Assembly: GCA_963667515.2 (NCBI GenBank)
Contig: CAXXXY010000006.1
Span: 558,001-622,000 of the forward strand
Source: VYDC01 sp963667515
GTDB lineage: Bacteria > Chloroflexota > Dehalococcoidia > UBA2979
Length of the DNA stretch: 64,000 nt
Direction: 5' to 3'
Shown: piece after piece, positions 17,010-25,291 of the stretch
Numbering within the stretch: position 1 is the first letter of the stretch
How the letters are laid out: every line of letters begins with the position of its first letter
Position numbers and translations under genes: made by a program
Notes under the pieces: model-generated
Told to the model about the DNA's origin: nothing
The model's input: only the letters and a program-made list of their open reading frames with translations
Database searches by the model: none

Positions 17010-17873
17010 CTACCCGGCCGCTCGCGTCGCGAGGTCGTCGCCGGCGACCGCCTCGTCGATCGCGATCTCGAAGCGGCCGTCGCGCTCGGAGACGAGCCGC
17101 CAGCGGAAGCCCACCAGCTCGGCGAGGCCCGTGGGCAGCGGCGCCGGGTCGTCGTACTCCACGGCGAGCTGGAGGGTGCCGCCGTAGAAGCGGCGCACGC
17201 GCGCTGCGCGCACGCCGGGGAGCGCGCGCAGCGCCCCCTGGAAGTCGTTGAGCTGAGCAAAGGAGCGGAACGGCGAGGCCACGAGCGTCAGGTGCTCGCT
17301 GAGCGGCGCGGCGCCGCCCGGCCGCGCCTCGGGCGCGACGCCGCCCGAGGGAGGCGCGCCCGAGGCGCCGTCCGTCGGACGCGCGGGGGCGACCGGCTCC
17401 GCGAGCCCCTCGGCGGGGGGCGCCTCCACGGGGGGCGGCTCAGTGGAAGGAGCCTCCTCGGCGGGCTCGACGGGCGGCGTCGCCGCGGGCCTCCCAGCGG
17501 TCGCGCCGGCGGGCTCCGCGAGCTCCGCGGCCGCCCGCCGCTTGAGTAGCGGCCACAGCTCGAGCTCGACGCCCATCTCCGTCGCCAGCGCCGTCGCGCC
17601 GTGGCCGGCCAGCGCCGCGAGCGCGTCGGCGAGCGCCCGCGCCCGCGCCAGGCGCGATCCGCCGCTCGCCGGGAGCGCGGCGACCGCGGGCAGCGCCTCG
17701 ATCGCGCGGACGAGCCGCAGCGGATCGACCGTCTGCCGCAGGCCGCGCATGCGCAGCCCCAGCGGCGCCTCGCCCTCCTCGCCCGCGCGGCAGCGCGCGC
17801 AGAGGGACGCGCCCTGGGCGACGCCGCGCGGCGCCGGCATCGATTCGGCGCAGCTCGTGCACTCCACGGGCAC
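17010..17873 (-). CDS. Zinc-ribbon protein with Pro/Ala-rich linker and C-terminal alpha/beta domain
   Basis: This 287-residue protein starts at GTG 17873, 7 nt after AGGAGG. Residues 4-30 hold a CxxC pair (ECTSCAES, then LCARC), a probable zinc ribbon. A helical region follows (about 45-125), then a low-complexity Pro/Glu/Ala linker (about 125-195) and a compact C-terminal domain (LTLVASPFRSFAQLNDFQGA, GVRAARVRRFYGGTLQLAVE) that looks like a ferredoxin-like alpha/beta fold. It is the first gene of the exopolysaccharide operon and is intact. No family recognised; a regulatory or scaffolding role for the synthase is only inference. Confidence 0.6.
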   Translation of the reverse strand: MPVECTSCAESMPAPRGVAQGASLCARCRAGEEGEAPLGLRMRGLRQTVDPLRLVRAIEALPAVAALPASGGSRLARARALADALAALAGHGATALATEMGVELELWPLLKRRAAAELAEPAGATAGRPAATPPVEPAEEAPSTEPPPVEAPPAEGLAEPVAPARPTDGASGAPPSGGVAPEARPGGAAPLSEHLTLVASPFRSFAQLNDFQGALRALPGVRAARVRRFYGGTLQLAVEYDDPAPLPTGLAELVGFRWRLVSERDGRFEIAIDEAVAGDDLATRAAG

Positions 17874-18003
17874 GCTCCGTCCTCCTGCCCCCTGCGGGGC
17901 GCACCGGGAGCAAGGCCGCGGCGCGGCCGCTCCTCCGCCATAAGAGTCTGTCGACGGGGCCGATTCATTGAGCCCGGTGCCGGCGGGCCCGCGGCGCCTC
18001 CCG

Positions 18004-20409
18004 CTAGCCGACGCCCGCGAGGTGCGCGACGGTCACGCCCTCGCCGCCTTCGGCACGCTCGGCGGGCTCGTGCGAGACGACGAGCGGGTGGCTCGCCAGC
18101 AGCTCGCGCACGGCGCGCCGCAGCGTGCCCGTGCCCTTGCCGTGGATCAGCAGCACGCGGCGGCGCCCGGCGCGGGCGGCGCGATCGAGGTACTCCTCGA
18201 CGGTGGGCAGCGCCTCGTCGAGCGTGTGGCCGCGCACCTCGATCGACTCGCCGGGGTCGAGGGCGGGGCCGGCGCGCAGCTGCACCCGCCCCGGCGCGCG
18301 CTCGCCGGGGGCCTCCGTGCGCGCGACCTGCGCCAGCCGCGCGCGCGTCCGCAGCGCCCCCAGCGCCAGCTCGAACTCGCCGCGCTCGTCGGGCGCGGTC
18401 AGCGCCTCGCCCGGCGCCTCGACGCCGGCCAGCCACACGCGGGCGCCCGGCACGACGGCGATCGGCTCGCGGCGCGCGCGCATGCGCTGCGGTCGCGGAG
18501 GAGGAGGGGGCGCCGGCGCCGGGATGGCGCGCGCGGCCTCGCGGGCGCGATCCATGTCGGCGTCGGCCTGCTCCAGCCGCGCCGCCTCCACCTGCCGGCG
18601 TGTGCGCTCCAGCAGGCGCTCCGTCTCGCGCAGCTCGGAGCGCACGAGGCGCTGCGCCTCCTCGCGCAGCCGCCGCGTCTCCGCCTCCAGCTCGTCGTAG
18701 CGGGCGTCCACCTCGCTGTGCAGCCGCTCCGCCTCGGCGCGGTCGTCCTCGGCGGCGCGCGCGCGCTGCTCGGCGCTCGCCAGCTCGGCGCGCAGATCGG
18801 CCAGCAGCCGATCGAGGTCGCGCTGCTCGCCCGAGATGCCCGCGCGCGCTGCCTCCACCACCGCGGCCGGCATGCCGAGGCGCTCGGCGATCGCCAGCGC
18901 GTTCGACTGGCCAGGCAGGCCCATGCGCAGCCGGTAGGTCGGCGACAGCGTCTCCATGTCGAACTCGACGGAGGCGTTGAGCAGCTGCGGGTGGCGGTGC
19001 GCGTGCAGTTTCAGCTCGCCGTGGTGCGTCGTGGCGATCAGCGTGACGCCGGCCGCGACCAGCTGCTCCACGATCGCGACCGCGAGCACGGCGCCCTCGG
19101 TCGGGTCGGTGCCCGCGCCCAGCTCGTCGAGCAGCGCCAGCGAGCGCGGCCCCGCGCGCTCGATCACGTCGATGATCGCCGTCACGTGCGAGGAGAACGT
19201 CGAGAGCGACTGCTCGATCGACTGCTCGTCGCCGATGTCGGCGAAGACCGCGTCGTAGACGGGCACCGTCGAGCCGCGCTCGGCGGGGATCGGCAGGCCG
19301 CACAGCGCCATCAGCGTCAGCAGTCCCGCGCTCTTCAACACCACGGTCTTGCCGCCCGTGTTGGGGCCGGTGATGAGCAGCGCCCGGTGCTCCGCGTCGC
19401 GGTGCTCGCCGCCGATGGCCAGCGAGACCGGCACCACCTCGCCGCCCGCCCACACCAGCAGCGGGTGCCGCGCCTCCACGAGGCGCAGCTCGGCGGGCGC
19501 CTCGCGCAGCCACGGCTGCTCCGCGCCGGCCTCGGCGGGCAGCCCCGCGCCGAGCTCGCGCCCCAGCGCCGCCGCCGCCACCGCGAGATCGATCGCGGCC
19601 AGCCGCTCGACGGCCTCGACGAGCTCGGCGGCGGCCTCGCCGACGGCCGCCGACAGCTCGCGCAGGATGCGCTCCACCTCGCGACGCTCCTGCACCTGCA
19701 GCTCGCGCCAACGGTTGCCGAGCTCCACGACCGCCAGCGGCTCGACGTAGACGGTGCGCCCCGACGAGGAGGTGTCGTGCACCACGCCGGGCAGCGCCGA
19801 GCGCGCCTCCGAACGCACGGGCACCACGTAGCGCCCCTCGCGCTGCGTCACGATCGAGTCCGAGAGCGCGGGGCGCAGCGTGGGCGAGGAGGCGATCGAC
19901 TGCATGCGCGCGAGCAGCGCGTCGTGCGCCTGCCACAGCTCCGCGCGGATCGACGCCAGCTCGGCGCTCGCGCCGTCGAGCACCTCGCCGCGCGGGTCGA
20001 CGGCCGAGTCGATCAGCCGCCGCAGCGGATCGAGCTCGGGGATCGCCGCGCCCTCGGCGGCCAGCAGCGGCGCGTCGCCGCGCACCTGCGCCAGCGCCCG
20101 CTGCACCCGCCCCGCGCAGCGCGTCGTGTCGGCGACCTCGCGTAGCTCGCGCGCGAGCAGCGTCCGGCCACGGGCGGCGCCGTCGGCCAGGCCACGTACG
20201 TTGCGCGCGCCCTCGAGCGCCAGCGCGACGGCGGCGCGGTGCAGCCACGCGGCCTCGGCGGCGCGACGCTGCCGCTGCACCACGGCGGCGCGCTCCGTGA
20301 CGGGGCGCAGTGTGAGCGCGAGCTCGCGGCCGGCGGGCGAGACGGTGAGCCGGGCGAGCCGATCGAGGACCGCCGGCAGCTCGAGGATGCCGAGCGTCCT
20401 ATCGTCCAG
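18004..20409 (-). CDS. mutS2: MutS2, Smr-domain MutS-family ATPase (apparent CTG start)
   Basis: About 800 residues with MutS2 order: core and clamp helices, ATPase with Walker A ITGPNTGGKTVVLKS (about residue 330), Walker B LALLDELGAGTDP, then a long charged coiled coil, and a C-terminal Smr nuclease domain with EVRGHTLDEAL and LLIHGKGTGTLRRAV. MutS2 acts on branched DNA and on collided or stalled ribosomes. The family N-terminus is Met-(Asp/Glu)-(Asp/Glu)-Arg-Thr-Leu; here the frame reads LDDRTLGILEL with CTG at 20409 exactly in the Met position and no ATG, GTG or TTG nearby in frame. The start overlaps the 3' end of selA by 11 bp, so it is coupled. The gene is otherwise complete. Confidence 0.92.
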   Translation of the reverse strand: MDDRTLGILELPAVLDRLARLTVSPAGRELALTLRPVTERAAVVQRQRRAAEAAWLHRAAVALALEGARNVRGLADGAARGRTLLARELREVADTTRCAGRVQRALAQVRGDAPLLAAEGAAIPELDPLRRLIDSAVDPRGEVLDGASAELASIRAELWQAHDALLARMQSIASSPTLRPALSDSIVTQREGRYVVPVRSEARSALPGVVHDTSSSGRTVYVEPLAVVELGNRWRELQVQERREVERILRELSAAVGEAAAELVEAVERLAAIDLAVAAAALGRELGAGLPAEAGAEQPWLREAPAELRLVEARHPLLVWAGGEVVPVSLAIGGEHRDAEHRALLITGPNTGGKTVVLKSAGLLTLMALCGLPIPAERGSTVPVYDAVFADIGDEQSIEQSLSTFSSHVTAIIDVIERAGPRSLALLDELGAGTDPTEGAVLAVAIVEQLVAAGVTLIATTHHGELKLHAHRHPQLLNASVEFDMETLSPTYRLRMGLPGQSNALAIAERLGMPAAVVEAARAGISGEQRDLDRLLADLRAELASAEQRARAAEDDRAEAERLHSEVDARYDELEAETRRLREEAQRLVRSELRETERLLERTRRQVEAARLEQADADMDRAREAARAIPAPAPPPPPRPQRMRARREPIAVVPGARVWLAGVEAPGEALTAPDERGEFELALGALRTRARLAQVARTEAPGERAPGRVQLRAGPALDPGESIEVRGHTLDEALPTVEEYLDRAARAGRRRVLLIHGKGTGTLRRAVRELLASHPLVVSHEPAERAEGGEGVTVAHLAGVG

Positions 20410-22111
20410 GAGGGCTTCCCCCGGAGAAGGGGCCGCCGTGCTCGGGCGGCGGCGGCGCGAATCGCGGTGGCGACGCCTGCGGCGGGCCGGGCTGTGGCGG
20501 CGAGGGGCGGGGCGGCGACGCCTGGGGCGGGCCGGGCTGTGGCGGCGAGGAGCGGGGCGCGTCGGGCGGCGAGTGCTGCGCGAGGCCGGGGGGCGGCCCC
20601 GGGGGCGGAGCGGCAGGCCAGCTCGCCGGCGCCGCACCCGGCGCGCGCTGCCGCGGGGGGCCGGCGGTGGGGCTGCCCGCGGTCGCTCCGTCCGCGGCGG
20701 CGTCGCGCCGCTCTTCGGCGTCGAGCTCGCGCTCCAGCAGCCGCACGCACGCCGCGCCGACGATGGCGGCGACCGCGCGGTCGTCCGCCGGGTCGACGGT
20801 GCGCGGGTCGAGCAGGACGCGCCCGCCCTCGATGCGCGCGATCACGGGCGGTTCGCTCGATCGCAGCGCGCGCGCCAGGCCATCGCCGCCGCCGCCGTCG
20901 GGCCCGCCAGGCGGGTCGAGCGCGCACAGCACAGTGGGCACGGACTCCTCGGGCAGCGAGCCGCCGCCGATCATCGAGCGGCCGTCGGTGACGGTGGCGC
21001 AGCGGCCGGCGGCGAGCGCCCAGCGGCGCGCGCGGCGCCCGATCTCCTCGGCGGGCTGCGCGAGCATCCGCCACACCGGCACGGCGCTCTCCGCCTCGCC
21101 CCGCGCGTAGTGGCCGAGAGTGGCGGCGAGCCCCGCGATCGAGGCCTTGTCCATGCGCAGCGCGCGCGCCAGCGGGTGGCCGCGCAGCGCGGCGATCGAC
21201 TCGGCGCGGCCGACGGCGATCCCCGCCTGCGGCCCGCCGACGAGCTTGTCGCCCGAGAACAGCACGACGTCCGCGCCGGCCGCGACCGACTGCTGCACCG
21301 TCGGCTCCGGGGGCAGGCCGTAGCGCTGCGTCTCGACCAGCGAGCCCGAGCCCAGGTCGTCGAGCAGCAGCAGGCCGCGGTCGCGCGTCAGCTCCGCCAG
21401 CGCTCCCAGCGAGGGCTGCTCCGTGAAGCCGATCACGCGGAAGTTAGAGGTGTGGACGCGCAGAATCGCCGCGGTGCGCTCCGTGACCGCCTCGGCGTAG
21501 TCGTGCACGTAGGTGCGGTTGGTGGTGCCGACCTCGACGAGGGTGGCGCCGGACTGGCGCAGCACGTCGGGGATGCGGAAGCCGCCGCCGATCTCGATCA
21601 GCTCGCCGCGCGAGATGATCACCTCGCGCCCGGCGGCGAGCGAGGCGAGCGCCAGCAGCACCGCGCCCGCGTTGTTGTTGACGGCGATGCCGTCCTCGGC
21701 GCCGGTGACGCGCCGCAGCAGCGGCTCCAGGTGGGCGGAGCGCGAGCCGCGCGAGCCGGCGTCGAGGTCGAACTCGAGCGTCGAGTAGCCGCGGCCGAGC
21801 TGCGTCATCGCCTCGAGCGTCGCCTCGGAGAGCGGCGCGCGGCCGAGGTTGGTGTGCAGGATGACGCCTGTGGCGTTGATGACGGGCCGCAGCGTGGGCT
21901 CCAGCCGGGTGGCGCGCGCGAGCAGCGCCTCCACCGCCTCCTGCTCGGGGGGGCGCCCCTCGCTGGCGATGCGCGCGCGGTACTCGTCGAGCAGCGCGCG
22001 CGCCATCTCCAGCACGGCCTCGTGGCCGTGGCGTGCGATCAGCGACAACACGCGCTCGTCGGAGAGCAGGCGCTCCACGGAGGGCAGCTCGCGGTACGGG
22101 TTCTCCGTCAT
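20399..22111 (-). CDS. selA: L-seryl-tRNA(Sec) selenium transferase with Pro-rich tail
   Basis: This 570-residue protein matches SelA: SVERLLSDERV at the N-terminus, VINATGVILHTNLGRAPLS, GYSTLEFDLDAGSRGSR, and the pyridoxal-phosphate lysine in VLFSGDKLVGGPQAG. It converts Ser-tRNA(Sec) to Sec-tRNA(Sec) using selenophosphate. The standard domain ends near residue 490; about 80 extra residues are rich in Pro and Gly and contain two copies of a 15-residue unit. No selB, selD or tRNA(Sec) is in the window. The ATG at 22111 lies 8 nt after a TACAAT box, so the mRNA may be leaderless. It overlaps mutS2. Confidence 0.92.
   Translation of the reverse strand: MTENPYRELPSVERLLSDERVLSLIARHGHEAVLEMARALLDEYRARIASEGRPPEQEAVEALLARATRLEPTLRPVINATGVILHTNLGRAPLSEATLEAMTQLGRGYSTLEFDLDAGSRGSRSAHLEPLLRRVTGAEDGIAVNNNAGAVLLALASLAAGREVIISRGELIEIGGGFRIPDVLRQSGATLVEVGTTNRTYVHDYAEAVTERTAAILRVHTSNFRVIGFTEQPSLGALAELTRDRGLLLLDDLGSGSLVETQRYGLPPEPTVQQSVAAGADVVLFSGDKLVGGPQAGIAVGRAESIAALRGHPLARALRMDKASIAGLAATLGHYARGEAESAVPVWRMLAQPAEEIGRRARRWALAAGRCATVTDGRSMIGGGSLPEESVPTVLCALDPPGGPDGGGGDGLARALRSSEPPVIARIEGGRVLLDPRTVDPADDRAVAAIVGAACVRLLERELDAEERRDAAADGATAGSPTAGPPRQRAPGAAPASWPAAPPPGPPPGLAQHSPPDAPRSSPPQPGPPQASPPRPSPPQPGPPQASPPRFAPPPPEHGGPFSGGSPPGR
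20469..20558. repeat. Two tandem 45-bp repeats in the selA tail
   Basis: Units at 20469-20513 and 20514-20558 differ at only a few positions. They encode the duplicated SPPQPGPPQA-type segment of the SelA C-terminal extension, in frame (45 = 15 codons), so the array can grow or shrink without disrupting the gene. Confidence 0.75.
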
Positions 22112-22119
22112 AGGGGCGC

Positions 22120-22125
22120 ATTGTA
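22120..22125 (-). promoter_or_regulatory. Candidate -10 box of selA (leaderless start)
   Basis: TACAAT on the minus strand, ending 8 nt before the selA ATG. With initiation 6-8 nt after the box, the transcript would begin at or next to the start codon. No good -35 is visible. The same arrangement occurs at metG. Confidence 0.45.
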
Positions 22126-22269
22126 GGCGCCGCCGCGCGATCGCTACGCGCCGCGCGCGACCCCGGCCGCGCCGCGCCGCCGGCGAGCGGCGAGCCCGGC
22201 AGCGCGCCCTCGTCGCCGGGAGCGGCACGGAAGCTAGCTCTCTGCGCCCGGCAGACCCCTCGAGAAGAT

Positions 22270-22324
22270 GCGGTGGGGGCCGCTCGAGCGCGGCAGCCGG
22301 GTGTGCCGCCGCGACCCCCACCGC
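22270..22324 (+). other. Strong nested hairpin in the selA/aminotransferase spacer
   Basis: GCGGTGGGGG at 22270-22279 pairs perfectly with CCCCCACCGC at 22315-22324, and a second stem GCGGCA/TGCCGC is nested inside. It lies in a 486-bp spacer (22112-22597) between divergent genes. A 12-bp interrupted palindrome, TACATAAGTGTA (22327-22338), follows directly and is the only AT-rich patch nearby; it could be an operator. No protein gene or tRNA is convincing in the spacer. Confidence 0.55.
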
Positions 22325-22471
22325 GCTACATAAGTGTACGTCACGCTGTCGACGGCGGACTTGGTGCGCGGCGCCCGGCTTCCCCTCGATCGCGTCGCGC
22401 TCCGCGAGGCGGCGCTACCGCCGGCACGGCAGACGGGCCGCGCAACGGTCGCCATCTCCCTCTGCCGCGAG

Positions 22472-22489
22472 ACCCTCCGAAGGGGGTTT
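22472..22489 (+). terminator. Terminator-like hairpin upstream of the aminotransferase
   Basis: ACCCTC (22472-22477) pairs with GGGGGT (22482-22487) around a CGAA tetraloop and is followed by TTG. The U tract is very short, so an intrinsic terminator or attenuator is only possible. It lies 22 bp before a TACGAT -10-like box. Confidence 0.3.
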
Positions 22490-22511
22490 GATCGTCGGGG
22501 GGGGGTGCTCG

Positions 22512-22517
22512 TACGAT
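22512..22517 (+). promoter_or_regulatory. Candidate -10 box of the aminotransferase-serA operon
   Basis: TACGAT in a GC-rich spacer, about 80 bp before the GTG at 22598. No clear -35 partner. A similar TACGAT precedes recO at 57692. Confidence 0.35.
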
Positions 22518-22597
22518 CCCGCGGCCGGGCGGCCCCCGGGCGCCACCTCGACGATCCCGCCGCTGCCCGCGCTGCGAACCCCTCGGAGGAGAGCCCC

Positions 22598-23701
22598 GTG
22601 AACCTGCGCATCCCCGGCCCCACCCCTGTGCCGCGGGAGGTGGCGGAGGCGGGCGCCCACGAGATGATCAACCACCGCGGCCCCGAGTTCGCGGAGCTGA
22701 TCGGCCGGACCACCGAGGGCGTGCGACGCGTTTACGGCACCACCAACGACGTCCTCACGCTCTCCGCCTCCGGCACCGGCGGCATGGAGGCGGCGATCGC
22801 CAACCACGTCTCGCCCGGCGACCGCGTGCTGGTGGTCACGATCGGTGTCTTCGGCAAGCGCTTCGTCGACATCGTGGGCGCCTACGGCGGCGTGCCGCAG
22901 GTCATCGAGTACGAGCACGGCAGCGCGGCGGACCCCAACCAGGTCGAGCAGGCGCTGGCGGCCGACCCGTCGATCCGCGCCGTGCTGATCACGCACAACG
23001 AGACCTCGACGGGGACGACCAACGTGGTGCTTCCGCAGGTCGCCGAGGCGGTGCGCCGCCACGACCGGCTGCTGATCGTGGACGCGATCTCCTCGCTCTC
23101 CTCCATCCCCGTCGACGTCGACGGCTGGGGGCTGGACATCGTCGTCTCAGGATCGCAGAAGGGCTGGATGGTGGGGCCGGGGCTCGCCTTCGTCTCCGTC
23201 TCCGAGCGCGCGTGGGAGGCGCAGGAGCGTTGCACGACACCGCGCTTCTACTTCGACCTGCTACGCGCGAAGCAGAGCCTCGAGTCCGGGCAGACGCCGT
23301 GGACGCCCGCGATCCCGCTGCTGTTCCAGCTCGACCGCGCGCTGGAGCTGATGTTCGCCGAGGGCCTGGACGCCATCTACGAGCGCCACCGCCGCCTCGC
23401 GCGGATGACGCGCGACGGCGTGCGCGCGCTCGGCCTCGAGCTGCTCGCCGGCGAGGGCGTCGAGTCCGACACGGTGACCGCGATCCGCGTCCCCGGCGGC
23501 GTCGACGCCTCGGAGCTGCTGCGCGTCGCGCGCGAGCAGCACGACACCGTCTTCGCGGGCGGGCAGGGCCCGCTCAACGGGAAGATCGTGCGCTTCGGAC
23601 ACCTCGGCTACGTGACGGAGGAGGACGTGCGCGCGGGCCTCGACGCGCTCGCGGGCACGCTGCGCACGGTCGGCTTCGCCGCCGCCGGCGCGGCGAGCTA
23701 G
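22598..23701 (+). CDS. Class V aminotransferase, alanine/serine-glyoxylate type
   Basis: This 367-residue pyridoxal-phosphate enzyme starts at GTG 22598, 7 nt after GGAGGA. It opens with LRIPGPTPVPREVAEAGA, typical of serine-pyruvate and alanine-glyoxylate aminotransferases, and has LSASGTGGMEAAI, the cofactor aspartate in LLIVDAISSL, and the Schiff-base lysine in VVSGSQKGWMVGPGL. It would interconvert serine or alanine with glyoxylate or hydroxypyruvate. The following gene encodes phosphoglycerate dehydrogenase, so a role as phosphoserine aminotransferase in serine synthesis is also possible in this pathway context. The genes are 12 bp apart and likely cotranscribed. Confidence 0.9.
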   Translation: MNLRIPGPTPVPREVAEAGAHEMINHRGPEFAELIGRTTEGVRRVYGTTNDVLTLSASGTGGMEAAIANHVSPGDRVLVVTIGVFGKRFVDIVGAYGGVPQVIEYEHGSAADPNQVEQALAADPSIRAVLITHNETSTGTTNVVLPQVAEAVRRHDRLLIVDAISSLSSIPVDVDGWGLDIVVSGSQKGWMVGPGLAFVSVSERAWEAQERCTTPRFYFDLLRAKQSLESGQTPWTPAIPLLFQLDRALELMFAEGLDAIYERHRRLARMTRDGVRALGLELLAGEGVESDTVTAIRVPGGVDASELLRVAREQHDTVFAGGQGPLNGKIVRFGHLGYVTEEDVRAGLDALAGTLRTVGFAAAGAAS

Positions 23702-23713
23702 CGCGCCGCGGCC

Positions 23714-25291
23714 GTGGCCCGCGTCCTCGTCGCCGACAGCATCGCCGACTCCGGCGTCGAGCTGCTGCGCCAGAGCCACGAGGTGGAGGTGCGCACCGGC
23801 CTCGCGGAGGCGGAGCTCGCCGAGGCGCTGGCCGGCGTCTCAGCGCTGGTGGTGCGCAGCCAGACGCAGGTGACGCGCGCGGCGCTGGCGCAGGCGCGCG
23901 AGCTGCGCGTCATCGCGCGCGCCGGCGTCGGTGTGGACAACATCGACCTCGAGGCGGCGACCGAGCGCGGCATCATCGTGGTGAACGCGCCGCTCGCGAA
24001 CACCGTCTCCGCCGCCGAGCACGCCTTCGGGCTGATGCTGGCCGTGGCGCGCCACATCCCCGAGGGCGACGCCACGCTACGCGCCGGCGCCTGGGAGCGC
24101 GGCCGCCTGCTGGGCGTGGAGCTGGCGGGGCGCACGCTGGGCATCGTCGGGCTGGGGCGCATCGGCTCCGAGGTCGCGAGCCGCGCCCGCGCCTTCGAGA
24201 TGCGGCTGCTGGGCTACGACCCGTTCGTGGCGGCGGAGCGCGCCCGCTCGCTGGGCGTGGAGCTGGTCGAGCTCGTCGAGCTCTTCGCGCGCTCGGACTT
24301 CGTCACGCTGCACACGGCGCTGCTGGACGAGACGCGCGGGCTGGTGAACGCGGAGCTGCTGGCGCAGGCCAAGCCCGGGCTGCGGCTGATCAACGCGGCG
24401 CGCGGCGCCCTCATCGACGAGCCGGCGCTGCTGGCGGCCGTCGAGTCCGGGCGGATCGCGGGCGCGGGCATCGACGTCTTCTCCTCCGAGCCCGCGGTCG
24501 GCAACGTGCTCACGACCGACCCGCGAATCGTCGTGACGCCGCACCTCGGCGCCTCGACCGCGGAGGCGCAGGACCGCGCGGCGCTCTCCGTCGTGGAGCA
24601 GGTGCTGGAGGTGCTGGCGGGCGGCGCCGCCCGCTTCGCCGTGAACGCGCCGCTCGTCGACCCCGAGACGATGGCGGTGATCGGCCCCTACCTGGACGCG
24701 GCGCGGCTGGCGGCCTCGGTCGCGGTGCAGCTCGCGCCCGGCGGCCTGCGCCGCGCGCGCGTGGAGTACCGCGGCGAGGTGGGCACCCACGACGTGACGC
24801 CGCTGCGGGCCGCGGCGATCGTCGGGCTGCTCGCTCGCGTCACGGTGGAGGCGGTTACCGTCGTCAACGCCTCGCAGCTCGCGCAGGCGCACGGCCTCGA
24901 GATCGACGAAGAGCGCGGCCCCTCGGTGGAGCCGTTCGCCAACCTGATCACGGTGCGCGTCTACAGCGAGGGTGGCGAGGCTTCCGTCACCGCGACGCAC
25001 ACCGGCGACGGCGTACGCATCGTCGGCATCGCCGACTACGAGGTGGAGCTCTCGCCGCGGCAGGCGCCCTACCTGCTGGCGATCGAGAACATCGACCGGC
25101 CGGGCGCGGTGGGGCAGGTCGGCACGCAGCTCGGCGAGCTGGCGGTGAACATCAGCTCGATGTCGGTGGCGGCCGGGCCGCACGAGCACGCGCTGATGAT
25201 GCTCGGCGTCACGCGCGCCCTCACCGCCGAGGAGCTCCGGCGCGTCGAGGCGCTGGACAACGTCTACAGCGTGCGCCAGGTGGAGCTCTAG
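23714..25291 (+). CDS. serA: D-3-phosphoglycerate dehydrogenase, long form with ACT domain
   Basis: This 525-residue protein catalyses the first step of serine synthesis, 3-phosphoglycerate to phosphohydroxypyruvate with NAD. The nucleotide fold has LGIVGLGRIGSEVASRA (GxGxxG), and catalytic segments include INAARGALIDEPALL and PHLGASTAEAQ. After the catalytic part (about 315 residues) come an intervening domain and a C-terminal ACT domain (APYLLAIENIDRPGAVGQVG), the usual site of serine feedback. The GTG at 23714 begins directly with the conserved VLVADSIADSGVELL block. Its TAG stop and the DUF1015 stop share the CTAG at 25288-25291. Confidence 0.95.
   Translation: MARVLVADSIADSGVELLRQSHEVEVRTGLAEAELAEALAGVSALVVRSQTQVTRAALAQARELRVIARAGVGVDNIDLEAATERGIIVVNAPLANTVSAAEHAFGLMLAVARHIPEGDATLRAGAWERGRLLGVELAGRTLGIVGLGRIGSEVASRARAFEMRLLGYDPFVAAERARSLGVELVELVELFARSDFVTLHTALLDETRGLVNAELLAQAKPGLRLINAARGALIDEPALLAAVESGRIAGAGIDVFSSEPAVGNVLTTDPRIVVTPHLGASTAEAQDRAALSVVEQVLEVLAGGAARFAVNAPLVDPETMAVIGPYLDAARLAASVAVQLAPGGLRRARVEYRGEVGTHDVTPLRAAAIVGLLARVTVEAVTVVNASQLAQAHGLEIDEERGPSVEPFANLITVRVYSEGGEASVTATHTGDGVRIVGIADYEVELSPRQAPYLLAIENIDRPGAVGQVGTQLGELAVNISSMSVAAGPHEHALMMLGVTRALTAEELRRVEALDNVYSVRQVEL

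Noticed and set aside
13533..17549. Plus-strand open frame of over 1,300 codons
   Set aside because: It is antisense to the GT2 operon, has Arg/Ala/Pro composition expected from G+C-rich antisense, and shows no domain. Long empty frames are common here.
22270..22500. tRNA(Sec) gene near selA
   Set aside because: No TTCGA-type T loop, acceptor stem or TCA anticodon arm can be formed.
22334..22597. N-terminal extension of the aminotransferase from GTG 22334
   Set aside because: No homology, and a good ribosome site and the family N-terminus coincide with GTG 22598. The upstream frame is chance.
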